Positions 8,367 to 16,608 are shown, counted from the first letter of the stretch. The stretch is DNA of 33,294 nt from an uncultured bacterium (GCA_937905825.1 CALCXM010000170.1:1-33294), one strand, 5' to 3'. Notes: a model not told the origin generated them from the sequence alone. Translations and numbers: made by a program.

Positions 8367-9709
8367 TTTGCGGTCTCCTCCAGGGGTCCACAGACCAAGT
8401 TGCATTCCTGGTCGAGGGCTTGCACGCGCACCTTCACGATGTCGCCGGGCTCCGCCTCGACGTCAACCAGGCGGGCGATCATGTCGACTTCCGGAGCGTC
8501 CGATTCCGGGCGCCCGTTGACGCCACCGTGGGGGGAACTCTCGTCCACCAGCACATCGATCACTTCGCCGATGCGTTTCTCTTGTTCCGCGAGCAGCAGC
8601 TCGTCGCGCAGGTCAAGCACGCGCTCGTGACGGGAGATGGCCGCCTCTTCCGCCACGCGGCCGGGCAAATCGAAGCTCGGGGTGCCGGGCTCGGGGCTGT
8701 AAACAAAGGCCCCCACGCGGGTCAAACGGTAGGTTTGGAGCAGGTCGAGCACTTCTTCAGCGTCCGCCTCTTTTTCACCTGGGAAGCCCATCAAGAGCGT
8801 GGTGCGCACGGTGATGTCGGGGACTTCCTCGTGCAAGCGATCGAGCAAACGGCGCACCTGCTCGCCGCTCCCGGCGCGGGCCATGGCGCGCAAGACCGGG
8901 GTCGCGGCGTGTTGGATCGGAATGTCAAGGTAGGTCGCGACCTTGGGGTGCTCGCGCAAAAGCGTCGTCAGCTCCCAAGGGAAGTCGTTGGGGTAGGCGT
9001 ACATCAATCGCACCCAGTGCAAGCCCTCCGTCTCGGCCAAGGCTTCGACCAACTCGGGCAGGCGCTTGCCGATGTCGCGGCCCCAGGCGGTGGAGTCTTC
9101 GGCGACGAGCACCAATTCCTTGGTCCCCATGGCCACCAGTTCGCGGGCTTCAGAGCAGAGGTCTTCGATCGACTTCGAACGGTGGGCGCCACGGATCGAG
9201 GGGATCGTGCAGAAGGTGCACTTGTGATCGCAGCCGTGAGAGATGCGCAGGTAGGCGTAGGACTTTGGAGTGGCCAGCAAGCGCGCGCCTTCGCGCTGGG
9301 GCTCGCGCTCCACGGGACCTTCCAGATAGCTCGGAACCTTCTTGCCGTCCGCCAGCTTGCGGATCTGGGAGGCCAGCTTGCGGTAGTCGGAGATCTCGGC
9401 GAAGAGGTCCACGCGCGGGAAGCGCTCGCGCAGCTTCTTGCGGTAGCGTTGCACGAGGCAACCGGCGACCACCACGTGCTTGAGCTCGCCCTTGGACTTG
9501 CGATCGAGCTGAGCCCGAATCGCATCGCTCGATTCCTTTTCAGCCGGGCCAATGAAGGAGCAGGTGTTGATGACAACGGTGCCCGCTTCTTCCGGCACGC
9601 CGGTGACGAGCAGCTCCTCCTCAGCCATGCGGCCAAGAATGAGCTCGGAGTCGATCAAGTTCCTGGCACAGCCCAGGTGAATCAGGGAGACGATATTCGG
9701 GTCGCTCAC
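8363..9709 (-). CDS. rimO: Ribosomal protein S12 methylthiotransferase RimO
   Basis: This radical-SAM methylthiotransferase adds a methylthio group to the conserved aspartate of ribosomal protein S12. With the chosen GTG start (448 residues) three N-terminal [4Fe-4S] cysteines are seen: C14 (LGCARN), C50 (NTCSFI) and C84 (VAGC). The radical-SAM CxxxCxxC is C160/C164/C167 in HGCDHKCTFC, followed by IRGAHRS. A C-terminal TRAM-like region follows. MSDPNIVSLIHLGC aligns with the N-terminus of known RimO proteins, so this start is preferred over an in-frame ATG at 9781, which would overlap the upstream gene. No strong ribosome binding site precedes the GTG. MiaB is less likely because of the NTCSFI/LGCARN context and the pgsA neighbourhood. 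Confidence 0.93.
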   Translation of the reverse strand: MSDPNIVSLIHLGCARNLIDSELILGRMAEEELLVTGVPEEAGTVVINTCSFIGPAEKESSDAIRAQLDRKSKGELKHVVVAGCLVQRYRKKLRERFPRVDLFAEISDYRKLASQIRKLADGKKVPSYLEGPVEREPQREGARLLATPKSYAYLRISHGCDHKCTFCTIPSIRGAHRSKSIEDLCSEARELVAMGTKELVLVAEDSTAWGRDIGKRLPELVEALAETEGLHWVRLMYAYPNDFPWELTTLLREHPKVATYLDIPIQHAATPVLRAMARAGSGEQVRRLLDRLHEEVPDITVRTTLLMGFPGEKEADAEEVLDLLQTYRLTRVGAFVYSPEPGTPSFDLPGRVAEEAAISRHERVLDLRDELLLAEQEKRIGEVIDVLVDESSPHGGVNGRPESDAPEVDMIARLVDVEAEPGDIVKVRVQALDQECNLVCGPLEETAK

Positions 9710-9753
9710 GGTACGTCGGTAAGCCGCAATGGGCTCACCGGCGACGCGCCGAC

Positions 9754-12700
9754 CTATTCGGCGCCGACCACGAAGAGCCACTCGTCGCGGGACATAAGTA
9801 TATCCCGCGACTTGCCGTCGACATATGGCCCGATGAAGCCCAGTTCCTGTAGTTCGTCGAGAACTTGGCAGGATTGCTTGAAGTCGAGCCCGATGCTGCG
9901 CTGAAGCATGGATACGGCCACCCGGGCTTCCCCCAGAATCAAGTCGGCGGCCTCGATGGCCTTGGCCGAGACCACCCCACTGGGGGCGGATTGGGGCGTC
10001 AGCACGACGACCGGCTCGTGGCTCTCCGCGTCGGAGAGGGCTGGCTCGGGTTTCGGCGCTGAGGCTTTTGGAGCGCGGGCCAATTCCGGCTCGGACGCTG
10101 CGGCACCTCCGAAGAGGTTCATTTGGAAGGTGTCCGAGAGCTTTTCCTTCTTCTTGCCCGCCTTGGCCTTCTGGGCTTTGGGCTTCTTGGCCTGCGTGGT
10201 GTCTGGCTTCGCGTCCTTTTTGGCGTCCTTTTTGGCGTCCTTCTTCTTGCTCTTGGGTTCTTCCTCGGGCTCGGGCGCTGCCGCCTGGGGCTCCATCTCG
10301 AAGGCCGGCAAGTCGGAATCGTCGTTCGTCTCGGCGGCTTCCACGGGAACCTCTTCGTCTTCCGAGTTGAGTTCGGGCTCGGGCAGTTCCGTGGCCTCTT
10401 CGGCGCTCGCGACTCCCACTTCAGAGACTTCCGCGGCCGTTTCGACAGGCTGCTGCTGGGCGTCCTGATCGGCACCTTGCAAGCCGGCAACCTGGGGATC
10501 CACTTCGGCCTCCTCGTCGAGTTCAGCAACGTCTTCTTGCTCGAGCTCCTCTTCGGAGTCCTCGAGCTCGGCAGCTTCTTCCTCTACTTCGGCGCCTGTC
10601 TCTTCAGCTTCTTCCTCATCGAGCTCGGCGGCTTCTTCCTCTTCGGCTTCCTCGTCGAGCTCAGCGGCTTCCTCGTACTCCTCTTCCTCTTCAGACTCGT
10701 CGAGCTCGGCAGCTTCCTGCTCTTCGGCGTCTAGCTCTTCGGTATCGTCCTCGTCGAGTTCAGCGGCGTCCTCGTACTCTTCCTCCTCTTCAGAGTCCTC
10801 GAGTTCGGCTGCTTCTTCGGCTTCTTCGGTCTCGGACTCTTCGGCTTCCTCTGCGTCGAGTTCAGCAGCTTCCGATTCTGTCTCTACCTCTTCCTTAGGC
10901 TCGGCATCCTCGGTTTTGGCGACTTCGCCCTCCGCTGCCAACAGAGCGGCGAATTCGCGCTCGTAGTCAGTCAGATCGGCTCCGGCGTCCTCCGCTTTGG
11001 ACTTGGCCTCGGCCTTGCCAGCAACGGCGGGGCTCAGCTCGTAGGCGGGCTCGTCCTCCTCCACTTCTTCCGCGTCTTCCCAGCCTTCTTCACCCTCGGC
11101 GACCTCGACGTACTCCCACTCCTCGTCGTCATCGAGTTCTTCGTCTTCCGCATCCTCAGCGCTCGCTTCGGCGGAATCATCGTCGTCTTCCTCTTCTTCG
11201 AGGTCCTCATCAGCGGCGGCTTCGAGGGCTTCGTCCGAGTCGTCCTCTTCCTCTTCCCAGCCTTCCTCGCCTTCGGCGACCTCGACGTACTCCCACTCCT
11301 CGTCGTCATCGAGCTCTTCGTCTTCCGCTTCGCCGTCGTCGGCGAGCAGAAGCTCTGCCTCAGTTTCCTCTTCGGCGTCTTCTTCAGTAGCGGCCTCAGC
11401 ACCCGCTTCGGAAACGGTCTCGGCGTCCTCGTCCGACTCCTCGTCCTCCAACTCAGCCACATCCCACTCGTCATCGTCTTCGTCGACTTCGACGTACTCC
11501 CATTCGTCGACTTCGTCCTGCGCCTTGTCGGCTGCGGGGGACTCCGTCTTCGCGCTACCAACCGCCGCGAGGGCTTCCGCCACGCTCGCCGGGCGCCACA
11601 GATTGGGATTCGTGCCTTCCTGCTTTGCAGGGGCTTCGTCGGCCTGCTCGAGTTCGGCTGTTTCCTCGTCCTCGTCCTCGTCGTTCACTTCCCAAGCGGG
11701 AGTGGGCACCACCGAATCGAGAGCGAGAACGGTCGGGCCCGCCGGCTTTTCCGTGGGCTTGGCAACCGCCTTCAGTTCCATGGAGTCCACGACGGGCAAC
11801 CGCTCAGTCGCCGCCAACTCCTCTTCGATTAGCTTTCGAGCCTGGGTTTCTGCTTCAGAAGGGGGGCCGGACTCGGCAGCCAAATCGCTGTCAACGGGGT
11901 CTGCGGCAACATCTGCGGCGCAGGACTCGTCGGAACGGGCCGGCGTCCAGCGGTTGCTGTCGGAAGCGACTTGGGATTCTTCCCCTGCGTCGCGCTCGCC
12001 GTTTTGGATTTGCTCGTCTTGGACATGGGTAGGGTCGGTGAGGGGCGCGGCTCCTTCGGGGATTCCCCCGCTTAGCCGTGCATCATCCGGATAGGTGCTG
12101 TTCGTTTCGTTGTGAGAGGCCCATTCAGGTGCGCCGTCTCGGGCAACATCCTGACTAGCCTTCTTGAGGGCCAAGGTTGTGTCCAAATCCGGAAGAAGAG
12201 CCTCAGATTCCTCCACACTCACCGACGCGTCGGCGCTTGGACTGCCCCCATCTCCGAAAGTGCTCTGGCCGGATAGGGCATCGAACCCCATTTTTTTTGC
12301 CCCGACGAGATCCAAACCGCGCAGCCAGGTGAACCAAATGGGCGCCACCAGGGCCAAAAGGCCGAAGATGCCGCCGACGATTGGATGCAGGACTCTGGAC
12401 AAAACTCCACCGCTCGCGTGGCCGACTGCGCCACCCATGGTCGCGGAGAAGGCGCCGAGGAAGACCGCCATGCCGAGGGAAACCGCCAGGGCTCCCAAGA
12501 GATCCCGGCCCGCGGTCCCCGGCTTGGAACTCAGGAATGTGCGCACTCCGAGTCCCGTGGCCGCAAGGCTGAAGAGCAGGGCGGGGAAGGCTCCCATAGC
12601 CAAAGCCAAGCCGCGAGCGAGTGCCCCGGATCCCGTCGCCCCTGCCTGCGGCAAGCCGCGGACGAGAACCACGGCCATCAAGACCGCCGGCAAAAGGCCG

Positions 12701-12765
12701 AGGACGAAGAGGCCAATACCGAGCAGATCGACGAGCGAAAAGCCCTTGTTCTTGTTGTTACTCAT
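9754..12765 (-). CDS. Motorless FtsK-like protein: membrane domain, giant acidic linker, FtsK-gamma-like winged helix
   Basis: 1003 residues. Four hydrophobic segments at about 11-35, 53-76, 88-112 and 122-147 resemble the FtsK N-terminal membrane domain in number and spacing. Residues about 160-830 form a low-complexity linker that becomes extremely Glu/Asp-rich, with repeated EEWEYVEV and AAELDE units. A Lys-rich stretch (KKDAK repeats, about 833-895) follows. Residues about 935-1000 align without gaps to the gamma domain of the neighbouring FtsK: shared points include LQR, the second helix, IGPY/LGPH, GKSR/SKSR followed by a conserved IL pair, and EW. No Walker A or B, nor any RecA-like motor, is present. 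The ATG overlaps the ftsK stop by 8 bases (ATGAGTAA) and has GGGAG 6 bases upstream, so the two are translationally coupled. I infer a membrane-anchored DNA- or Xer-binding partner of FtsK. I do not recognise a named family. Confidence 0.8.
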   Translation of the reverse strand: MSNNKNKGFSLVDLLGIGLFVLGLLPAVLMAVVLVRGLPQAGATGSGALARGLALAMGAFPALLFSLAATGLGVRTFLSSKPGTAGRDLLGALAVSLGMAVFLGAFSATMGGAVGHASGGVLSRVLHPIVGGIFGLLALVAPIWFTWLRGLDLVGAKKMGFDALSGQSTFGDGGSPSADASVSVEESEALLPDLDTTLALKKASQDVARDGAPEWASHNETNSTYPDDARLSGGIPEGAAPLTDPTHVQDEQIQNGERDAGEESQVASDSNRWTPARSDESCAADVAADPVDSDLAAESGPPSEAETQARKLIEEELAATERLPVVDSMELKAVAKPTEKPAGPTVLALDSVVPTPAWEVNDEDEDEETAELEQADEAPAKQEGTNPNLWRPASVAEALAAVGSAKTESPAADKAQDEVDEWEYVEVDEDDDEWDVAELEDEESDEDAETVSEAGAEAATEEDAEEETEAELLLADDGEAEDEELDDDEEWEYVEVAEGEEGWEEEEDDSDEALEAAADEDLEEEEDDDDSAEASAEDAEDEELDDDEEWEYVEVAEGEEGWEDAEEVEEDEPAYELSPAVAGKAEAKSKAEDAGADLTDYEREFAALLAAEGEVAKTEDAEPKEEVETESEAAELDAEEAEESETEEAEEAAELEDSEEEEEYEDAAELDEDDTEELDAEEQEAAELDESEEEEEYEEAAELDEEAEEEEAAELDEEEAEETGAEVEEEAAELEDSEEELEQEDVAELDEEAEVDPQVAGLQGADQDAQQQPVETAAEVSEVGVASAEEATELPEPELNSEDEEVPVEAAETNDDSDLPAFEMEPQAAAPEPEEEPKSKKKDAKKDAKKDAKPDTTQAKKPKAQKAKAGKKKEKLSDTFQMNLFGGAAASEPELARAPKASAPKPEPALSDAESHEPVVVLTPQSAPSGVVSAKAIEAADLILGEARVAVSMLQRSIGLDFKQSCQVLDELQELGFIGPYVDGKSRDILMSRDEWLFVVGAE
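10211..10246 (-). repeat. 12-bp tandem repeat (KKDA codons)
   Basis: Three tandem 12-base units, the first two identical and the third diverged. Read on the minus strand they encode the KKDAKKDAKKDAK stretch of the motorless FtsK-like protein. The resulting positive patch sits between the acidic linker and the winged helix. Confidence 0.85.
10505..10875 (-). repeat. Degenerate acidic repeat block (AAELDE units)
   Basis: Within the motorless FtsK-like gene, about eight imperfect units built on A-E-L-(D/E)-E plus runs of Glu are strung together, some containing a lone Tyr (EEEEEYE). At DNA level this is a GAG/GAA/GAC-rich degenerate repeat, so copy number could vary between strains through slippage or recombination. 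Confidence 0.7.
11076..11151 (-). repeat. 76-bp direct repeat, copy 2 (EEWEYVEV unit)
   Basis: This copy matches 11253-11328 over 76 bases with four mismatches that I count, all synonymous. Both copies encode a 25-residue acidic unit containing ELDDDEEWEYVEVAEGEEGW. The copies start 177 bases (59 codons) apart in the linker of the motorless FtsK-like gene. Confidence 0.85.
11253..11328 (-). repeat. 76-bp direct repeat, copy 1 (EEWEYVEV unit)
   Basis: Partner of the repeat at 11076-11151. It encodes the same Trp/Tyr-containing acidic unit. A third, more diverged relative (DEWEYVEVDEDDDEWDVAEL) lies further N-terminal in the protein, at about 11455-11515. Confidence 0.85.
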
Positions 12766-15553
12766 CCGTAGCTCCCTGCGCTAGGGGATCTTCATGCGCG
12801 GCGTCCCATTCCTCTAAGGTGACGAGGATCTGGCGGGACTTGCTTCCAATGTGCGGTCCGAGAATGCCTTCTTCGCTCATCATGTCGATCAAGCGCGAGG
12901 CACGGGTGTAGCCCACTTGCAGGGCCCGTTGGAGCAAGCTGGCAGAGCCGCGCTTGCTTTCCAAAACGACGCGAACGGCTTCCCCCCAAAGGGGATCGTC
13001 CGGGCCGGTGTTCTTGTTGAGTGCCCCTGCGCCACCCTTGCCAGTGGCGGTTTGCACCATCTCCTGGGTGAAGTTGGGGGCGGACTCCTTGGACACGAAC
13101 TCAACGATGCGGTCGAGTTCCTCATCCTCGAGGTAAGCGCCCTGCACGCGGTTCACGGAGGAGGTTCCCGGAGGTGTGTAGAGCATGTCTCCCCCACCGA
13201 GCAGTTTCTCCGCGCCGCTGGTGTCGAGGATCACGCGGCTGTCGATCTTGCTCGCCACGCGGAAGGCCATGCGCACGGGCAAGTTGCCCTTGAGCACGCC
13301 GGTAATGACGTCCGTGGAAGGACGCTGGGTGGCGACCACCAGGTGAATGCCCGCGGCGCGGGACTTCTGCAAGAGTCGCGTGACCGAGCCCTCGGCCTCC
13401 TTCTTGGAGACCATCATAAGGTCCGCCATCTCGTCGATCACCACCACGATGTAGGGCAGGTGACGGGGTGTGCGGTCCTCGTTCCAGAGCTCGCCAAGCA
13501 CTTCCTTGAGCTTCTCTTCGCCGAGACGGTTGTAGGTCTTGATGTTGCGGACCTTGGCGTCCTTCATCAACTCGTAGCGACCTTCCATCTTCTCGCACAG
13601 CCAAGCCAATACCTGGGTAGCGTTCTTGGCGTCGGTCACCACCGGCATCATCAGGTGCGGGACCTTTGAATAGGTCATCAACTCGACCATCTTGGGGTCG
13701 ACCAGCACCATCTGGACGTCGTGGGGTGAGCGCGTCAGCAACAGACTCGAAAGGATCGTGTTGATGCAGACCGACTTGCCCGATCCGGTGGTTCCCGCGA
13801 TCAAGAGGTGGGGCATCTTCGCCAAGTCTTCCACCACCGCGTTGCCCTCGGCGTCCATGCCGATGAACATCGGCAGGCCCATGTAGCTCTTGTCGTAGGC
13901 CTTCTTGTTGATCAGCTCGCGCAGGCGAACCATGCGGCGGGTTTTGTTGGGCACCTCGACGCCGATGGTCGAACGGCCGGGAATCGGCGCGATGATGCGC
14001 ACGCTGCGGGCTTTGAGGGCGGCGGCGATCTCCTGGGAGAGGGCCGTCACCTTGTTCATGCGCGTTCCGGCGGGAACGGTCATCTCGAACATGGTGACCG
14101 CCGGACCCACTTGAGCGGAGACCACCTCGGCCTCCACGCGGAAGCTCGTGAGCGCGCTTTCCAGCTTCGTGGCCAGGGCTTCGAGCGCCTTGTCCTCGAC
14201 CCCGCGGCCCAACTCGGGCTCCGCGAGCAAATCAAGGGGCGGGAAGGTCCAAGGGCCCGCCGGGGGCTGGGGGGTTTCGTAGGTTGGAGTGGTGTTCTTG
14301 GTCACCGACTTCGACGGCTTCTTGAAGGCGGGCTTGGCCGGTTCAACGACTTCCTCCGCTTCCGTCTCGGCGGCCTTCTTCTTGCCCTTCTTGCCCTTGG
14401 CCGCAGGAATCAGCACTTCGGGATCTTCCTCCTCCCACTCTTCGCCTTCTTCCCACTCGTCGCCCTCTTCCCACTCCTCGTACTCGCCTTCTTCGGGATC
14501 CTCGTCCTCGTACTCCCACTCTTCTTCGCCCTCTTCAGCATCCGAGGCTTCCGGTTCATCTTCGTACTCCCAGCCTTCCTCTTCGTCCTCGTACTCCCAC
14601 TCCTCTTCGTCTTCCGCTGCCTCCTCCTCCAAGGCGAGCGCGGCCTGCTCGGCCTTGGATGGCTTGGCAGACTTCTTCTTGGGCTTGGCTTTCGCCTTGG
14701 AGCCCGTCGTCTTGGCCTTGCTCTTGGTCTGCTTGGCCTTCTCTGCCTTGGCGGTGGCCTCCTGAACTTCGGCGAGGTCCGCGCCGCGCAGGAAGTCCCA
14801 GAGTCCAGCGATGATTCCGCCAAACCAGCGGCCGCCGGAGACCAGCAGAGATTCTTCGCGTTCGGACTGGCGCTCATCCAGCCACTCGTTGGCGGCCGCG
14901 ATGGCGGGGTAGAACGCCATCTCAGTGGCGAGCATGCAGGAAACGATGGACAACAGTCCAAGCAGGATCCAAAGCCCGATCACACCGAACTTGACCGCCA
15001 GGATCGGGGCGACCATTTGGCGCGCCAACCAGCCCCCCGGGCCGTAAGGCATCTCGGAAGAGGCCTCCCCGAGTCCGGAGGTCTCTGCCGCGCGCACGAC
15101 CACTTCGCCGCCGGTGACTCCGAGCTCCAGCATGAAACTCACGGAGAGCACAAAGCAGAGGGCCCCAAACGCGCGCATCATGGGCCAGGAGATCTGCTTC
15201 TGGCCCAGGATCACGAATCCCCAGGCGATGCCCAAGGGCGCGACCAGGAATCCAGCCCAACCGACCGCCGTGAAAAACATGTCGGCCAAGTAGTAGCCGG
15301 CGTTGCCGCCCCAGTTCTTGCCGAGCGCTGCCGGGTCGCCGTAGGGCGTGTAGTAACTCCCCATGGCCACCAACAGCCAAAGGGAGAACGCGATCAGGCA
15401 GAGGCCTTTGATCTCTTGGAGGCGATCCGAAGTGCCGTCGTCCACAGGGCTTCCAAACAGGAACCCAGCAATTACGGCTCGCAGACGCTCCACCAAGCTG
15501 GTGGGCTGCGCCTTCTTCTTCGACTTCGCTTTTTTGCCAGCCCGACGGGCCAT
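12758..15553 (-). CDS. ftsK: DNA translocase FtsK/SpoIIIE
   Basis: This septum-located hexameric ATPase pumps the chromosome through the closing division site. With the ATG preceded by GGAGGA at 7 bases, it has 931 residues. TM helices lie at about 51-67, 90-115, 127-144 and 183-209, with a Lys-rich linker at about 262-302. An acidic linker with EEWEYED/EEGWEYED repeats (308-378) is followed by the alpha domain at about 435-540. The motor has Walker A GTTGSGKS (587-594) and Walker B with D707-E708 (VVVIDEMADL). The gamma winged helix lies at about 856-917. The gamma recognition helix reads YTRASRLID (882-890). A longer upstream reading (28 extra residues) is rejected because it lacks a ribosome binding site. 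It leads the minus-strand cluster. The 5' leader region is described separately. Confidence 0.96.
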   Translation of the reverse strand: MARRAGKKAKSKKKAQPTSLVERLRAVIAGFLFGSPVDDGTSDRLQEIKGLCLIAFSLWLLVAMGSYYTPYGDPAALGKNWGGNAGYYLADMFFTAVGWAGFLVAPLGIAWGFVILGQKQISWPMMRAFGALCFVLSVSFMLELGVTGGEVVVRAAETSGLGEASSEMPYGPGGWLARQMVAPILAVKFGVIGLWILLGLLSIVSCMLATEMAFYPAIAAANEWLDERQSEREESLLVSGGRWFGGIIAGLWDFLRGADLAEVQEATAKAEKAKQTKSKAKTTGSKAKAKPKKKSAKPSKAEQAALALEEEAAEDEEEWEYEDEEEGWEYEDEPEASDAEEGEEEWEYEDEDPEEGEYEEWEEGDEWEEGEEWEEEDPEVLIPAAKGKKGKKKAAETEAEEVVEPAKPAFKKPSKSVTKNTTPTYETPQPPAGPWTFPPLDLLAEPELGRGVEDKALEALATKLESALTSFRVEAEVVSAQVGPAVTMFEMTVPAGTRMNKVTALSQEIAAALKARSVRIIAPIPGRSTIGVEVPNKTRRMVRLRELINKKAYDKSYMGLPMFIGMDAEGNAVVEDLAKMPHLLIAGTTGSGKSVCINTILSSLLLTRSPHDVQMVLVDPKMVELMTYSKVPHLMMPVVTDAKNATQVLAWLCEKMEGRYELMKDAKVRNIKTYNRLGEEKLKEVLGELWNEDRTPRHLPYIVVVIDEMADLMMVSKKEAEGSVTRLLQKSRAAGIHLVVATQRPSTDVITGVLKGNLPVRMAFRVASKIDSRVILDTSGAEKLLGGGDMLYTPPGTSSVNRVQGAYLEDEELDRIVEFVSKESAPNFTQEMVQTATGKGGAGALNKNTGPDDPLWGEAVRVVLESKRGSASLLQRALQVGYTRASRLIDMMSEEGILGPHIGSKSRQILVTLEEWDAAHEDPLAQGATDE

Positions 15554-16083
15554 AGCTGCATCCTCCGCACGACCACCGCACGTCAATCCTTCATTCGATG
15601 CGCGGCGGAATCCGAATCCGTACGCCCACAACCACAAGGCCGGGGACAGTTCCGCGCTACGGGGGCCAGCGTATAGGTCTGGATGGGCAATTCCAAACAG
15701 CCGTATCGCCCAACATGGCGGGTTTTTTCAGGTGAGCGGATGCAAGCGCAAAACCCCCGGGTTTGAGCCCGCTTGAGATCCACCGAAAGCGCGACAATCC
15801 ATGGGCTTTTGGCCCTTGGTGTCCCTGTGTTCGCATTCGGCGGGTCAAGTGTTCCGCGAGACGGGGAACATCCGCACCTTGCCGGTGCTCCGACCTAGCC
15901 CGGCTAGGAGAACGCCCTACTGAGATCGATCGAGTTGTGGGCCCCGCTTCGATCTCTAGTGCGTGCGCAGCTTGGGTTGTCGAGGCGCGAAATGGAGCTT
16001 GGCGAGCCCCGCGCGTCCCTGGGTATTGCGTCAAGGCTCCCACGGCCGAAGCCATGGCTACGACTCATCGATCCCTGCGCGAG
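15554..16083. promoter_or_regulatory. Gene-free 530-bp region upstream of ftsK
   Basis: This stretch lies between the VOC gene stop and the ftsK start, both on the minus strand, and presumably contains the ftsK promoter and 5' leader. Several reading frames cross it, but none has a recognisable domain, codon pattern or ribosome binding site. No convincing -35/-10 pair could be picked by eye. Its notable content is a cluster of hairpins, listed separately, plus a further imperfect hairpin at 15743-15775 (outer stem CAAGCG/CGCTTG). Confidence 0.5.
15799..15960. other. Cluster of five consecutive hairpins (possible structured leader or ncRNA)
   Basis: Five stems follow each other. Stem one is 15799-15806/15812-15819 (GGGC/GCCC plus CCA/TGG, one T-T mismatch). 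Stem two is 15850-15855/15865-15870 (TGTTCC/GGAACA). Stem three is 15874-15878/15884-15888 (GCACC/GGTGC). Stem four is 15894-15899/15903-15908 (CCTAGC/GCTAGG). Stem five is 15919-15928/15950-15960 (10 pairs with one bulged base). Such an array suggests a folded RNA. On the minus strand it would be the distal ftsK leader, and on the plus strand an independent RNA. GC-rich DNA makes chance stems common, so this is only a candidate. Confidence 0.3.
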
Positions 16084-16446
16084 CTAGTCCGTTTGCCAGA
16101 TCCCTTGCTCGATGCCACAAATCAAGTAGATCGCGATGCGCCCCCGGCCAGGCAGTTCCGTGGGCCCCAGAGCGACCGTCGCCCCCAACTGCTCGGCGCG
16201 CTTCGTCGAGGCCTCCACATCGGCGACTCGCACGTAGGTTCTCACGGTCGGGGTCTCTTGCTCGTGCAAGGAACCTCGAATCCCACAAACTCCGCCTCCG
16301 GGGAGGTCGGCGATGTAGGCACCGCCGAGTTCGGGGGTGGGCCCTTCGAACTGCCAGCCGTACGCCGAACTGTAGAAGTCGCGAGCGGCCAGCGCATCCT
16401 CGGCGACGATTTCTAGGTAGTGGATTTCGTTTGCGGGGACGGCCAT
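16084..16446 (-). CDS. VOC-family (glyoxalase/dioxygenase-like) protein
   Basis: A 120-residue single vicinal-oxygen-chelate domain built from two beta-alpha-beta3 modules: first module IHYLEIVAEDALAARDFYSSAYGW, second module around TYVRVADVEASTKRAEQLGA. H9 and E113 (in ICGIEQGI) are candidate metal ligands. The family includes glyoxalase I, antibiotic-binding proteins and many uncharacterised members, and the substrate cannot be told from sequence. It lies 162 bp downstream of the PhyH-like gene on the same strand. Confidence 0.85.
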   Translation of the reverse strand: MAVPANEIHYLEIVAEDALAARDFYSSAYGWQFEGPTPELGGAYIADLPGGGVCGIRGSLHEQETPTVRTYVRVADVEASTKRAEQLGATVALGPTELPGRGRIAIYLICGIEQGIWQTD

Positions 16447-16608
16447 CGTTTTTCGAGGGGTGCTTACCAGGGTATGGACTCCCCCACCCTAGCGGTCGGA
16501 GGGACCCAATCAAGCGAAGCTATGAGGGGCGGCTTGCGGCACGGCGGGTGGGGACTCTTCGCTCCAGGGCGCCCTGCCGGGAAATCGGAACCGACGGCAA
16601 TGGGCAGC

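Noticed and set aside
8420..9904. 494-codon plus-strand frame antisense to rimO
   Set aside because: It is the antisense shadow of a confidently identified gene, without any domain of its own.
10123..10734. Long plus-strand frame rich in Leu/Phe/Gly opposite the acidic linker
   Set aside because: This is the antisense shadow of GAG/GAA/GAC repeats in the motorless FtsK-like gene, not a membrane protein.
12165..12760. Idea that the motorless protein is ftsK split by a frameshift or a sequencing error
   Set aside because: The complete FtsK with motor and gamma domain lies directly upstream. The second gene has its own membrane domain, start codon and ribosome binding site and no motor remnants in any frame.
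13808..15676. 622-codon plus-strand frame antisense to ftsK
   Set aside because: The minus strand carries clear FtsK motifs throughout. The opposite frame stays open only because of high GC and shows no domain.
15743..15775. T-arm-like CGGGTTTGAGCCCG within a hairpin, considered as part of a tRNA
   Set aside because: No matching acceptor, D- or anticodon arms could be placed around it on either strand.
15657..16055. A 132-codon minus-strand frame in the gap upstream of ftsK
   Set aside because: It has no recognisable domain, no ribosome binding site and a composition typical of chance frames in GC-rich DNA. It overlaps the hairpin cluster.
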